This document shows positions 1-7,387 of a stretch of 12,322 nucleotides of DNA, in pieces. The position numbers were made by a program, and so were the translations under genes. Source of the stretch: Chitinispirillales bacterium (GTDB lineage: Bacteria > Fibrobacterota > Chitinivibrionia > Chitinivibrionales > Chitinispirillaceae). A model generated the notes under the pieces. It had not been told where the DNA came from, did no database searches, and was given only the letters and a program-made list of their open reading frames with translations. Each line of letters opens with the position of its first letter. The first letter of the stretch is position 1. Where the stretch lies: assembly GCA_031254445.1 (NCBI GenBank), contig JAIRUL010000210.1, positions 1 to 12,322 on the forward strand, written 5' to 3'.

Positions 1-1209
1 GGTGTAGTAGCCGTCGGCGTCGGGCTCCGCCTCCCTCGGCGCGGCGCGCTGGGGCGCGGGGGTGCGGTTGATGGCCGCTAGGGCGTCCGCCGCGCTTATT
101 TTATCCGGCACGTTCACCGGGTACCCCGCCGGAATGGGCTTCTTTTGCGAAAAGACTATCGGGCGCAGGCTTAGGTTCAGCGCCTTGAATTCTGCTTCCG
201 TTATGCCGAGCGATTTGCAAAGCGCGTCCGGCTTTATCGCGAACGGCAGATTTACGCTTGTTGCCGAGAATGCCGGCTTGTATTTGAGGTTCTTGAAGTA
301 TTTATCGGGCTTTTCCGCTATTTGCAGCACGGCTAAAAAGCAGCCGTAGAAGTTTTTAGAGGCGAACTTGAACGACGAGCTTTCGTGTTTTTGGAGTATA
401 ACGGATATATCGCGCGTGCCGAGGCTCTCCGCGGCGCGGCGCATGCCGTTTGGGCCGTGGTTGTAGGCGGTGATGGCAAGGGGCCACGTTTGCAGCATGT
501 CGTAGTTGGCGCGCAGGAATTTGGCTGCTGCGTTTGTCGAGATTATTGGGTCGCTGCGCTCGTCTATCATGTAGTCTACTTTCATGTAGAGCCGGCCTGT
601 GGAGCGCATGAACTGCCAAAGGCCCGCCGCGCCCACCCGCGAATACGCTTCGGCGTCGAACGACGACTCCACGTGCGGCAGGTATTTAAGCTCGTCTGGG
701 ACTCCGTGCTTCTTGAGTATCGCGGAAATTGTGTCTAAGTACATAGTGGAGCGTTCAAGCCCTTGCCTGAAGCGTTCGCGCTGGCCCGTTTGGTGGCGGA
801 TGCGGTTCTCGGCGTCCGCCATCGCGCCCTCGGGGGCGAGCTTGAAGAGCTCGGCCACGCGCTTTTCGGCAGCGCCCCACTTGTCGGGGGAGGAATCCCG
901 CACGGCGGCGACGGCGTTTGCGTAAATTTTGCGCCGGGAGTCGATGTGCTCGCTAAGCGCTTTACCCGTCCTCTCGCCCGCAAAAACTTTTTCGTAAGTG
1001 ACCTGCGGATAGTCGCGGTCGTGCAGAAGCCCCTCTTTGAGGGATATTTCGGTGTAAATGCGAATCCAAAACGCAATGTTGTGTTTTAGGATGTCGGGGG
1101 CGGGGAACACGCTGGACTCGGCGGCCGCTCTCTGCGCCGCCGCGGGAAACAGCGTCAGCGCGGCGAATAACAGCAGCGCGTTAATCTTATTAATGGATGA
1201 AGATAACAA
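1..1209 (-). CDS. mltD: MltD-like membrane-bound lytic murein transglycosylase (C-terminus beyond window)
   Basis: Predicted periplasmic enzyme that cleaves the MurNAc-GlcNAc bond of peptidoglycan, forming 1,6-anhydro ends. I read it by translating the minus strand; 403 codons are visible and the gene continues past the left edge, where LysM domains would be expected in MltD relatives. Residues about 1-24 form a signal peptide (short polar start, then LLLFAALTLFPAAA). Residues about 35-75 hold the FW...YTE...HD segment typical of these proteins. The goose-lysozyme-like SLT domain carries LPHVESSF with catalytic Glu181, then GAAGLWQFM and AITAYNHGPNGM. No ATG is available after the in-frame stop; I chose TTG at 1207-1209 because GAGGG lies 5 bases upstream and the signal peptide starts there. 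TTG at 1248 and GTG at 1245 have no such site. It lies 162 bases downstream of the cyclase gene, same strand. Family call firm; the MltD subtype is inferred. Confidence 0.9.
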   Translation of the reverse strand, partial: MLSSSINKINALLLFAALTLFPAAAQRAAAESSVFPAPDILKHNIAFWIRIYTEISLKEGLLHDRDYPQVTYEKVFAGERTGKALSEHIDSRRKIYANAVAAVRDSSPDKWGAAEKRVAELFKLAPEGAMADAENRIRHQTGQRERFRQGLERSTMYLDTISAILKKHGVPDELKYLPHVESSFDAEAYSRVGAAGLWQFMRSTGRLYMKVDYMIDERSDPIISTNAAAKFLRANYDMLQTWPLAITAYNHGPNGMRRAAESLGTRDISVILQKHESSSFKFASKNFYGCFLAVLQIAEKPDKYFKNLKYKPAFSATSVNLPFAIKPDALCKSLGITEAEFKALNLSLRPIVFSQKKPIPAGYPVNVPDKISAADALAAINRTPAPQRAAPREAEPDADGYYT

Positions 1210-1214
1210 AAGCG

Positions 1215-1220
1215 CCCTCG
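1215..1220 (-). promoter_or_regulatory. Ribosome-binding site deciding the TTG start of mltD
   Basis: On the minus strand CGAGGG is followed by CGCTT and then TTG at 1209. The 5-base spacing from GAGGG and the absence of any in-frame ATG make TTG the best start. Confidence 0.55.
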
Positions 1221-1270
1221 TTATTATGAATGGGTATCGATACACCAACTAAATGCCAATCGACATATCA

Positions 1271-1299
1271 GCCGATGTAGATATAAAAATAATATCGGC
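1271..1299. repeat. Short inverted repeat in the mltD leader
   Basis: GCCGAT (1271-1276) and ATCGGC (1294-1299) form a 6-bp stem around an AT-rich 17-base loop in the 162-base gap between the cyclase gene and mltD. No T-run follows on the minus strand, so it is not a clear terminator. I found no convincing promoter in this gap either, so mltD may be read from the kinase promoter. Confidence 0.2.
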
Positions 1300-1371
1300 G
1301 CTTCAAACGTTATGGCGGAAATGGCAAAAATATATCGATGGCCTTAATTAAACAAAAGTCAAAATCTACCC

Positions 1372-2295
1372 TCACATACCCTCTTCATAAACAATAACCC
1401 TATTTCTCCCTGTCTGCTTTGCCGAGTACAACGCTTTGTCCGCCCTCGACACGAACCCGGCGGCGGGCAAGTTTACTATCGGGCGCTCCGAGTTTATGCC
1501 TATGCTGATCGTCGCGCACGTCGACGTCCCGTCGATGCACGGTATTATGGTGTTTTCCACAGACGACCGCACCCTCTCGGCCACGCTTATCGCGCCCTCC
1601 AAGTCCGAGCCGGGCAGGAGCATTATGAACTCCTCGCCGCCCCAGCGCGCCACGAAGTCGGCGGGGCGCCTCAGAGACTCCTTAAATACGTAGGCTACTG
1701 TCTGCAGGAGCGCGTCGCCCTGCGGGTGGCCGAAAGTGTCGTTGTAGACCTTGAACTTGTCTACGTCTATGATAAGCAGGCTTATCGACAGCGTCTCCCT
1801 TATGGCGCGCCCCCACTCCCTTGTTAGCTGGTCGTTGAAGTAGCGCCGGTTCGGCAAATCCGTCAGCTCGTCCATGATGCTCATGCGCTCGATTATTCGC
1901 ATTTGGTCAATTATCTGCATATGTATGCGGATGCGCGCCTCTACTATAGTGCTGTGGAAAGGCTTGGTGATATAGTCCACCGCCCCCTCGTTTAAACCCT
2001 TAACCTCGTCCTCCTTGCTGTCTTGGCCGGTGATGAAGATGACCGGGATTTTGCTCGTGTGGTCGGATTTTTTGAGCTCGCGGATGACCTCGAAGCCGTC
2101 CATGTTGGGCATGATGACGTCTAACAGGATGAGGTCCGGCACGTTTTCGCGGGCTATTTTGATCGCGCCCTCGCCGTTCTTAGCTATGTATAGCTTGTAC
2201 TTCTCCTTCAAGATGTGGCTGAGCACGTCGATGTTCGACCGTTCGTCGTCGACAATAAGGATACTGAGCTTTTTTTGCTCGCTGTATGGATTCAT
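1372..2295 (-). CDS. Response regulator with GGDEF output: diguanylate cyclase (REC-GGDEF)
   Basis: Cytoplasmic 307-residue PleD/WspR-like regulator expected to make cyclic di-GMP from two GTP when phosphorylated. The receiver domain (about 10-125) has the acidic pair D16/D17, phosphoacceptor D59 in LLDVIMP, switch T89 and K111 in KPF. A helical linker (about 120-140) leads to DELTDLPNRR and the cyclase domain, with D177, N185 and D194 in the nucleotide/metal region and signature GGEEF at 219-223. The inhibitory I-site R210-x-x-D213 lies at the canonical distance before GGEEF, so product feedback is expected. The ATG overlaps the kinase stop (ATGA), with GAGGG 8 bases upstream inside the kinase gene, implying translational coupling and a cognate pair. 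Catalytic activity is predicted from intact motifs; the cellular target is unknown. Confidence 0.95.
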   Translation of the reverse strand: MNPYSEQKKLSILIVDDERSNIDVLSHILKEKYKLYIAKNGEGAIKIARENVPDLILLDVIMPNMDGFEVIRELKKSDHTSKIPVIFITGQDSKEDEVKGLNEGAVDYITKPFHSTIVEARIRIHMQIIDQMRIIERMSIMDELTDLPNRRYFNDQLTREWGRAIRETLSISLLIIDVDKFKVYNDTFGHPQGDALLQTVAYVFKESLRRPADFVARWGGEEFIMLLPGSDLEGAISVAERVRSSVENTIIPCIDGTSTCATISIGINSERPIVNLPAAGFVSRADKALYSAKQTGRNRVIVYEEGM

Positions 2296-5200
2296 GCCAC
2301 TAACCCTCGCTTTATTTCGTCAAGTGTTTCAAGCGCAAGCTCAAAGTCGTAATCTTCTATTTGCTCTATAAGTTTTTTCGATTCGGGGATCGACTTCAGG
2401 CCCTCTACCAGCGCTATGCAGTCGGAGTCGCCGCTTTCTAGGAGCGGGCGCACCTTGTCGATTAGCGCCAAGGCCTGGAATTTGTCTATGCTGGCGGCGG
2501 CCGGCTCCTGCGCCGCCGCTTTCGGCTGCGCGGCCTCCCAAACGGCCGCAAGCTCGGCGAGCGTTTTCTTCAGCTCCGCCCCGAGCAGCCCTAAGCCGCC
2601 GACGGCGGTTTGGACGTCGCCCGTGTTGAGCGCGTTTTCTATTGCATAGGAGGCGCTTTGCAGCCCGGGCTGCCCTACAAGCCCCGCTACGCCCTTCAGC
2701 GTGTGCGCCAGCCTATGCGCCAGTTTGATGTCGCCGGCGTCTATGGCGTTTTTGATGTCTTGGTCTTTTGTTTTGTTGTCTTTGAGAAAATTCGATATGA
2801 GGCGCATGCGCAGCTTGTCGTCTTCCGATTGCTGCTGGACCTCTTGCGCCTGCGCGGCCTCATTCTCCGCTCCGGCGGTTGCCGCCGCCGCAGCGGTCAC
2901 CGCCGCGGCCTCTTCGCGCGACAGCGGTTCGATGTAGTTGAGCAGGCAGCTCCACAGGTCTTGCGCCGCGAAGGGCTTTGACAGGTATTCGTTCATGCCG
3001 TACTCCTTGTAAGCCTCGCGGTCGGTGGTCATGACGTTCGCCGTGAGCGCGACTATGGGTATCGTGTTGCCGATTTCGGCGAGCTTTTTGACGGCCTCGA
3101 GCCCGTCCATGACCGGCATGTGCACGTCCATGAAGATGAGGTCGAAGAGTTTTTCGCCCTTTGCCATGCGCGACGACACCGCCTCAACGCCGACTTTGCC
3201 GTTCTCCGCGATGACGGTCTTTATGCCCACGCGCGCAAGGTGCTCCGTTATGACCATCTGGTTCATCTCGTTGTCCTCGCAAACCAAAATTTCTGCCCGG
3301 AACATCGGCTTCTTCATGTCGCTTGAGCCGCCGCCCAGGCCGTCGCCGAAAGACTCGGTCTTCGTGTCCGCGTCGCAGGTAGGGAAAGTCACGTCGAAAT
3401 AGAACTTGCTGCCGATGCCTATGGCGCTCTCTACCTTGAGGTCGCCGCCCATCAGCTCCACGAAATTCTTAGTGATGGAGAGCCCCAGCCCCGTGCCGCC
3501 GTACTTGCGCGTGGTGCTGTTGTCGGCCTGAGTGAACGGGTCGAACACTTTCGCGAGCTGCTCCTCGTTCATCCCTATGCCGGAGTCCTTCACCTCGAAG
3601 TGGATCGCCGCCGTCGAGGCCTCTTCGTTGAAGCCTACAACCGAGGCTAAAACCTTAACTATGCCGTAGTTGGTGAACTTGACGGCGTTTGTAAGCAGAT
3701 TGAGGATAATTTGGCGCAGGCGCACCGGGTCGCCGATCAGCTTCTTGCCGAGCGTAGGCTCCGAATAGCAGAAGAGCTCGACGTTTTTGGCCGCGGCCTT
3801 GGGCGTAATGATGTTCTGGCACACCTTGAAGACTTCGTGCAGGTCAAACGGGATGTTCTCCAAAACGACTTTCCCCGCCTCGATTTTAGAGATGTCTAGG
3901 ATATCGTTGATGATGCCGAGAAGCCCCTCGGAGCTGGATTTTATCTTGTCCAAGAAGTCCTTGGTTTTATGCGACAGGGCGTTGTCGTCGAGCGCGAGCT
4001 CCGAAAACCCGATGATGCTGTTCATCGGCGTGCGGATTTCGTGGCTCATGTTCGCTAAGAACGACGACTTTATGCGGGACGCCTCCTCGGCCTCGTGAGC
4101 GTTGCTGGCCAACTGCTCTAAGTGCTGCTTCATGATGGTTTCGTCCGTGTACGCGTTGAAGAGCACAGGCGACCCGTCTGTCCAGCGGATAATGGCGGAG
4201 CGGCACGAATACCACAGCTCCTGCGTCTGCCCGGCCTCCTTGCCCACGACCGTAAGCGGCCGCTCCCAATCGCTTGTCGGGAGGGCGTCCCTCCTAGGGT
4301 AGAAGTCGGGCAGCGGGCAGAACGGGCAGGGCTCGCTTGAATCCGAGACCACCGCGTAGCACTTTTTCCCGAGCGAGGCCATGCGCTCCACGCCCTTAAG
4401 GCGGCAAAACAGGTCGTTTACGGAGAGAAGGTTGTAGTCCATGTCCGTAATGAAAACCATCACCTCCAACTGGTCCAAGATGGTGATGGACGAGTTCATC
4501 TCCGCGATCTTGTCCACCATGTCGCCGATGTGGTTGGAGAGCTGCCCGAGCTCGTCTTTCTGCGGGATGCGTATCGCGTACTTCAGGTTGCCTTTCTCTA
4601 TCTCCTTGACGGAGTGGTTCATCTTGTTGATCGGCGACGTTATGAGGTAGGAGATGAAGAGGTCCCTCGAGAGCGAGATCACCAAAATCATCGCGGCGAG
4701 GACGCCGATGATTAACACCGCGGTGTCGGCGTGCGCGTTCGCGTCTTTCATTTGGTAGTCTATGAAGAGCTGCGTCAGCTTTCGGTTGGTGCCTATCTGG
4801 TTTACAAGCTGGTTCCCAATAGGCGAGCACTTCGCGTTCAGCTCCGCCACCTTTTGGGCGTCGCGCATAAGGACAAGCGCCCCGTACATCTCCTTTACGT
4901 AGTCCATGTACTCGGCGAGCTTTTTACGCACCTCCGTTAGGTTTTGCAGTTGGGAGCGCCTCTCGTCGGTGGGCAAGAACGGGTCGTTTTTTAGGTTCGC
5001 CTCCCAAGTGTCCAATATCTTGAGAAACGCCTCGTGATTGTTGTTGCACTGAACGTAGGAGCGCTTCGCCGCCTCCGAATTGTCGCCGTAGGTGCTCATG
5101 GTCACGTTGTTCCTGCGGAGGTCCAAAAGCTCGACGGTGGCGTCGGAGGCGTAAAGAAGCCGCTGGTTCGGCCCCTCGTTAATGCGCACAAAACTGGTCA

Positions 5201-5315
5201 TCACGTCTTGTATAGACAGGATAGCATAGAAGACTATGGCCCCCACAAATAGGAGGAATACCCCGAAAATCAGTAAAAATTTTTTGCGGATGGCAACGTT
5301 TCTAAACCAGTTCAT
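2292..5315 (-). CDS. Hybrid sensor histidine kinase with HAMP, PAS, REC and HPt domains
   Basis: Inner-membrane sensor of 1007 residues. TM1 is about 13-34, a mostly helical periplasmic sensor about 35-198, TM2 about 200-220, HAMP about 222-275. A PAS-like domain (about 278-400) contains C319-Y and C330-P-F-C333. HisKA has SHEIRTPMNSIIGF with phosphorylatable H425. The ATPase domain has N543 (N box), DSGIGM from D577 and GGTGLG at 606-611. The receiver has E680/D681, D730, T758 and K780. After an Ala/Gln-rich linker (about 806-838) an HPt domain has HTLKG with H871. A second Ala-rich linker precedes a roughly 60-residue helical C-terminal segment I cannot name. The full phosphorelay H425-D730-H871 is intact and should end at D59 of the downstream cyclase, whose start overlaps this stop. 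The signal is unknown. Start: ATG with GAGG 13 bases upstream, rather far. Confidence 0.95.
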   Translation of the reverse strand: MNWFRNVAIRKKFLLIFGVFLLFVGAIVFYAILSIQDVMTSFVRINEGPNQRLLYASDATVELLDLRRNNVTMSTYGDNSEAAKRSYVQCNNNHEAFLKILDTWEANLKNDPFLPTDERRSQLQNLTEVRKKLAEYMDYVKEMYGALVLMRDAQKVAELNAKCSPIGNQLVNQIGTNRKLTQLFIDYQMKDANAHADTAVLIIGVLAAMILVISLSRDLFISYLITSPINKMNHSVKEIEKGNLKYAIRIPQKDELGQLSNHIGDMVDKIAEMNSSITILDQLEVMVFITDMDYNLLSVNDLFCRLKGVERMASLGKKCYAVVSDSSEPCPFCPLPDFYPRRDALPTSDWERPLTVVGKEAGQTQELWYSCRSAIIRWTDGSPVLFNAYTDETIMKQHLEQLASNAHEAEEASRIKSSFLANMSHEIRTPMNSIIGFSELALDDNALSHKTKDFLDKIKSSSEGLLGIINDILDISKIEAGKVVLENIPFDLHEVFKVCQNIITPKAAAKNVELFCYSEPTLGKKLIGDPVRLRQIILNLLTNAVKFTNYGIVKVLASVVGFNEEASTAAIHFEVKDSGIGMNEEQLAKVFDPFTQADNSTTRKYGGTGLGLSITKNFVELMGGDLKVESAIGIGSKFYFDVTFPTCDADTKTESFGDGLGGGSSDMKKPMFRAEILVCEDNEMNQMVITEHLARVGIKTVIAENGKVGVEAVSSRMAKGEKLFDLIFMDVHMPVMDGLEAVKKLAEIGNTIPIVALTANVMTTDREAYKEYGMNEYLSKPFAAQDLWSCLLNYIEPLSREEAAAVTAAAAATAGAENEAAQAQEVQQQSEDDKLRMRLISNFLKDNKTKDQDIKNAIDAGDIKLAHRLAHTLKGVAGLVGQPGLQSASYAIENALNTGDVQTAVGGLGLLGAELKKTLAELAAVWEAAQPKAAAQEPAAASIDKFQALALIDKVRPLLESGDSDCIALVEGLKSIPESKKLIEQIEDYDFELALETLDEIKRGLVA

Positions 5316-5385
5316 TTGCTGTGCAATTCCTCAGAATTTCCGTGCGAACTAAAGCAAAAGCATGGCGGCCTCGCCGCGCGTCACC

Positions 5386-5413
5386 TATATAATATATAGA
5401 ATGGCTGTGTAAA
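5386..5413 (-). promoter_or_regulatory. Candidate sigma-70 promoter for the kinase-cyclase operon
   Basis: Minus strand: -35 TTTACA (5408-5413), 16-base spacer, -10 TATATA (5386-5391), giving a leader of about 60 bases. The same AT block contains a perfect TATAAT on the plus strand (5388-5393), but no matching -35 lies upstream of that. Confidence 0.4.
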
Positions 5414-5420
5414 TTGCAAA

Positions 5421-5441
5421 TTTTTTGCGTTTTGCAAAAAA
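5421..5441. repeat. Inverted repeat between kinase and lpxI promoters
   Basis: TTTTTTGC (5421-5428) and GCAAAAAA (5434-5441) form a perfect 8-bp inverted repeat around GTTTT. It lies just upstream of the predicted kinase -35 and inside the 184-base divergent gap, so it could be an operator or simply a bendable A-tract (10 consecutive A at 5436-5445). No protein can be assigned to it. Confidence 0.35.
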
Positions 5442-5488
5442 AAAATAAACGTCCGCCCGCCGGATATTATATTATTATCGTTGCGAAA

Positions 5489-5493
5489 AGGAG
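5489..5493 (+). promoter_or_regulatory. Ribosome-binding site of lpxI
   Basis: AGGAG followed by a 6-base spacer and ATG at 5500; supports the chosen lpxI start. No clean -35/-10 pair was found, although TATTAT occurs three times at 5465-5478. Confidence 0.6.
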
Positions 5494-5499
5494 CCGTAA

Positions 5500-6354
5500 A
5501 TGCCCGCAAAAACCGCCGCCGATAGCGTAAGAAAAATCGGCCTGATTGCCGGAAACCGCCGCCTGCCCTTTCAATTCGCCGCGTGGGCGAAGCGCGAAGG
5601 GCACGACCTCTACATTGCCGGAATAAACGGGGAGGTTGACGAAAATTTGCGGGGCGAGGTTGCCCGCGATAGATACCGCGACTTCTACGCCACCGAAATT
5701 TCAAAGGTGATACGGTTTTTCAAGGAGAGCGGCGTCGCCGACGTGGTGATGATAGGCGGCATCGCCAAGGCGAAGCTCAAACCCACCTTGGACGCCGCCA
5801 AAATCCTTGCCCGCTTAGCTTTCATGAAAAATAAGCACAAGGGCGTGTTCACGGTGATACTCTCGATGTTCGACGCCGGCGGGCTAAGGGTCAGGCCCAT
5901 CCAAGAGCTTATGCCCGAACTCCTGATAGGCGAGGGCGCGCTCGGCAAAGCGCGGCCTGCGGACGGCGACATCGACGCGTTCAATAAAAATTGGAACACG
6001 ATGCTAAAGTACATCCGCACCGGCGAGGGTCAAGCGGTCATAATTTACAAGGGCGAAATCTTAGCCTACGAAAACATAAAAGGCACGGACGATTTGGTAA
6101 AGCGCGCCGTGGCCAAACGCCGCGAGTACGGCGGCGGCAGCGGCGGAATTATGGCCAAAATCATGGAACCCGGCCAAGACGACAGGGTAGACCTGCCGGT
6201 AGTCGGGACTGGAACGCTTGAAGCAATATCAAAATACGGAATCAGCGGGGTAGTGGTCGAGGCGGGGAGGACGATTGTCGACGATATGGGGGACACGGTT
6301 AAAATGGCGGACGATTTGGGGGTGTTTGTTTACGGGGTGAGGCTGAGAGGCTAA
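5500..6354 (+). CDS. lpxI: UDP-2,3-diacylglucosamine pyrophosphatase LpxI
   Basis: Lipid A pathway enzyme: hydrolyses UDP-2,3-diacylglucosamine to lipid X and UMP at the cytoplasmic face of the inner membrane, replacing LpxH in many lineages. The 284-residue length matches the family (formerly DUF1009). Visible family blocks: GLIAGN at 14-19 near the N-terminus, IGGIAK about 85-90, the segment VRPIQELMPELL with R132 and E136, KGEILAYENIKGTD, and near the C-terminus PGQDDRVDLPVVGTGTLE with D227, D228 and D231, followed by VVVEAGRTIVDD. The acidic DxRxDxP block is where the catalytic aspartate of the Caulobacter enzyme is reported. AGGAG 6 bases before ATG supports the start. It is a lone plus-strand gene here, not beside lpxA, flanked by two divergent/convergent minus-strand blocks. 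It shows the host makes lipid A. Confidence 0.93.
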   Translation: MPAKTAADSVRKIGLIAGNRRLPFQFAAWAKREGHDLYIAGINGEVDENLRGEVARDRYRDFYATEISKVIRFFKESGVADVVMIGGIAKAKLKPTLDAAKILARLAFMKNKHKGVFTVILSMFDAGGLRVRPIQELMPELLIGEGALGKARPADGDIDAFNKNWNTMLKYIRTGEGQAVIIYKGEILAYENIKGTDDLVKRAVAKRREYGGGSGGIMAKIMEPGQDDRVDLPVVGTGTLEAISKYGISGVVVEAGRTIVDDMGDTVKMADDLGVFVYGVRLRG

Positions 6355-6358
6355 TTTT

Positions 6359-6387
6359 AGAAATAATAGGTGCCACTTATGGACACC
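6359..6387 (-). terminator. Hairpin terminator of the methyltransferase-DUF1848 cassette
   Basis: On the minus strand GGTG-T-CCA, loop TAAG, TGG-CACC forms a 7-bp stem with one bulged T (6369-6387), followed by the T-rich stretch TATTATTTCT (6359-6368). It lies about 55 bases after the DUF1848 stop. No T-run follows it on the plus strand. Confidence 0.5.
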
Positions 6388-6429
6388 AGACAAAGTTGGT
6401 TGGTACTGGAGGGCTAAAGGCTATCGGGC

Positions 6430-6444
6430 CCGCAAAGCGGTTTT
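6430..6444 (+). terminator. Weak terminator-like hairpin after lpxI
   Basis: Plus strand CCGC-AAA-GCGG followed by TTTTAT, 75 bases after the lpxI stop. The stem is only 4 bp, so it may be chance; it touches the DUF1848 stop codon. Confidence 0.25.
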
Positions 6445-7387
6445 ATATGCCACTGATATGTAACTGCACGTCTTTACACGACTTGGCGACACGTTCGTTA
6501 ATTTTATCTTTTTCACTAATTTCACCAGAAATTAGCGGCGATAAAGGATTATGCTTCACAACATTGCTGGCAACCGCTTTGTGACTATGGTTTGCATAAC
6601 AGTAACAGCAGCCATTGCTACAGGTATTGTACATTCCGATATCAATGCTGGCGACGCAACCGCATTCAAGGCGTTGTGTTTTATCCTTATCAACATTTAG
6701 GTGGCAATCAAGTAATTTTCTGAAAAGTCGGTCATCTATACAACGAGCATGCTCTATGCCAAATTGACAAAGATCAACCGCTTCGGTACAAGTGTCTATA
6801 GTTAGGCCATAGCCATGCGCTATTTTCGCAAGCTGAGAGCTCAATTTAATTTGCGTTTCAAGCGGAAAACCTGATAGCCTCAACGCTTTAATGTTACTTT
6901 TTACGCCACGATAGCTATCATCAATAAAACTAATGGTTACTTTTCGAGTGTATTTATGCAAATTTGCGGCAATTTTGTCAAAAGCATGAATGTGGTACTC
7001 CATAGAATACTTTTCGCTAAGCATAATAGGATCGTAACGCCAAATAATCCTGTCGGCTCCTATCATGTCGGATAAGCGTTTGAATGTTGAAAGGATAACA
7101 TCATTTTTAGATGGTATGTTTGGTTCCACATCTTTTCCGTATGGCGTGATTGTAAACTGAAAACAATAGGTATAATTTTTCAAATCATCAAGTCGATCGA
7201 GCATCGGTAGCGGATTTTTTGTCCAAAACACAATAGCATCCACAACATCTGGTGTGAGTTTGATGCTACTGACTTGATGCGCATTCATTGGATTACGTAC
7301 AAAAACGAATCCCTCTCTGATTCGATTGAAGAACCAATCAGAATAATAGGAGGGGATATCGGTTCGCCGACTTGCGCTTATTATCAT
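6443..7387 (-). CDS. DUF1848 family protein (radical-SAM-like, C-terminal Fe-S motif)
   Basis: A 314-residue protein that I recognise as DUF1848 from its N-terminal MIISASRRTDIPSYYSDWF, then VRNPMN, AIVFWTKNP, WRYDPI and, near the C-terminus, IDIGMYNTC. The function of the family is not known to me. The sequence shows C242-x-C244 and C256-x3-C260-x2-C263 (with extra C261); CX3CX2C with an aromatic before the last Cys is the radical-SAM cluster motif, but here it is at the C-terminal end rather than near the start. From memory, the family description notes this resemblance. I infer a [4Fe-4S], S-adenosylmethionine-dependent enzyme with a permuted barrel. Its ATG overlaps the stop of the methyltransferase-like gene (ATGA), so the two are co-translated. 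Much lower GC than the flanking genes. Confidence 0.9.
   Translation of the reverse strand: MIISASRRTDIPSYYSDWFFNRIREGFVFVRNPMNAHQVSSIKLTPDVVDAIVFWTKNPLPMLDRLDDLKNYTYCFQFTITPYGKDVEPNIPSKNDVILSTFKRLSDMIGADRIIWRYDPIMLSEKYSMEYHIHAFDKIAANLHKYTRKVTISFIDDSYRGVKSNIKALRLSGFPLETQIKLSSQLAKIAHGYGLTIDTCTEAVDLCQFGIEHARCIDDRLFRKLLDCHLNVDKDKTQRLECGCVASIDIGMYNTCSNGCCYCYANHSHKAVASNVVKHNPLSPLISGEISEKDKINERVAKSCKDVQLHISGI

Noticed and set aside
385..738. Plus-strand open frames of 60-148 codons antisense to long genes (for example 385-738, 2610-2981, 8672-9118, 9314-9748).
   Set aside because: They are antisense to well-supported genes, have Arg/Ala/Val-rich composition typical of GC-rich shadow frames, and match no family.
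1278..1306. Possible promoter for mltD: TTGAAG, 17 bases, TATCTA.
   Set aside because: The -10 matches only 3 of 6 consensus positions, so it is not supported.
6396..6584. 62-codon plus-strand ORF across the lpxI/DUF1848 junction.
   Set aside because: Mostly antisense to DUF1848, with no ribosome-binding site or recognisable sequence.
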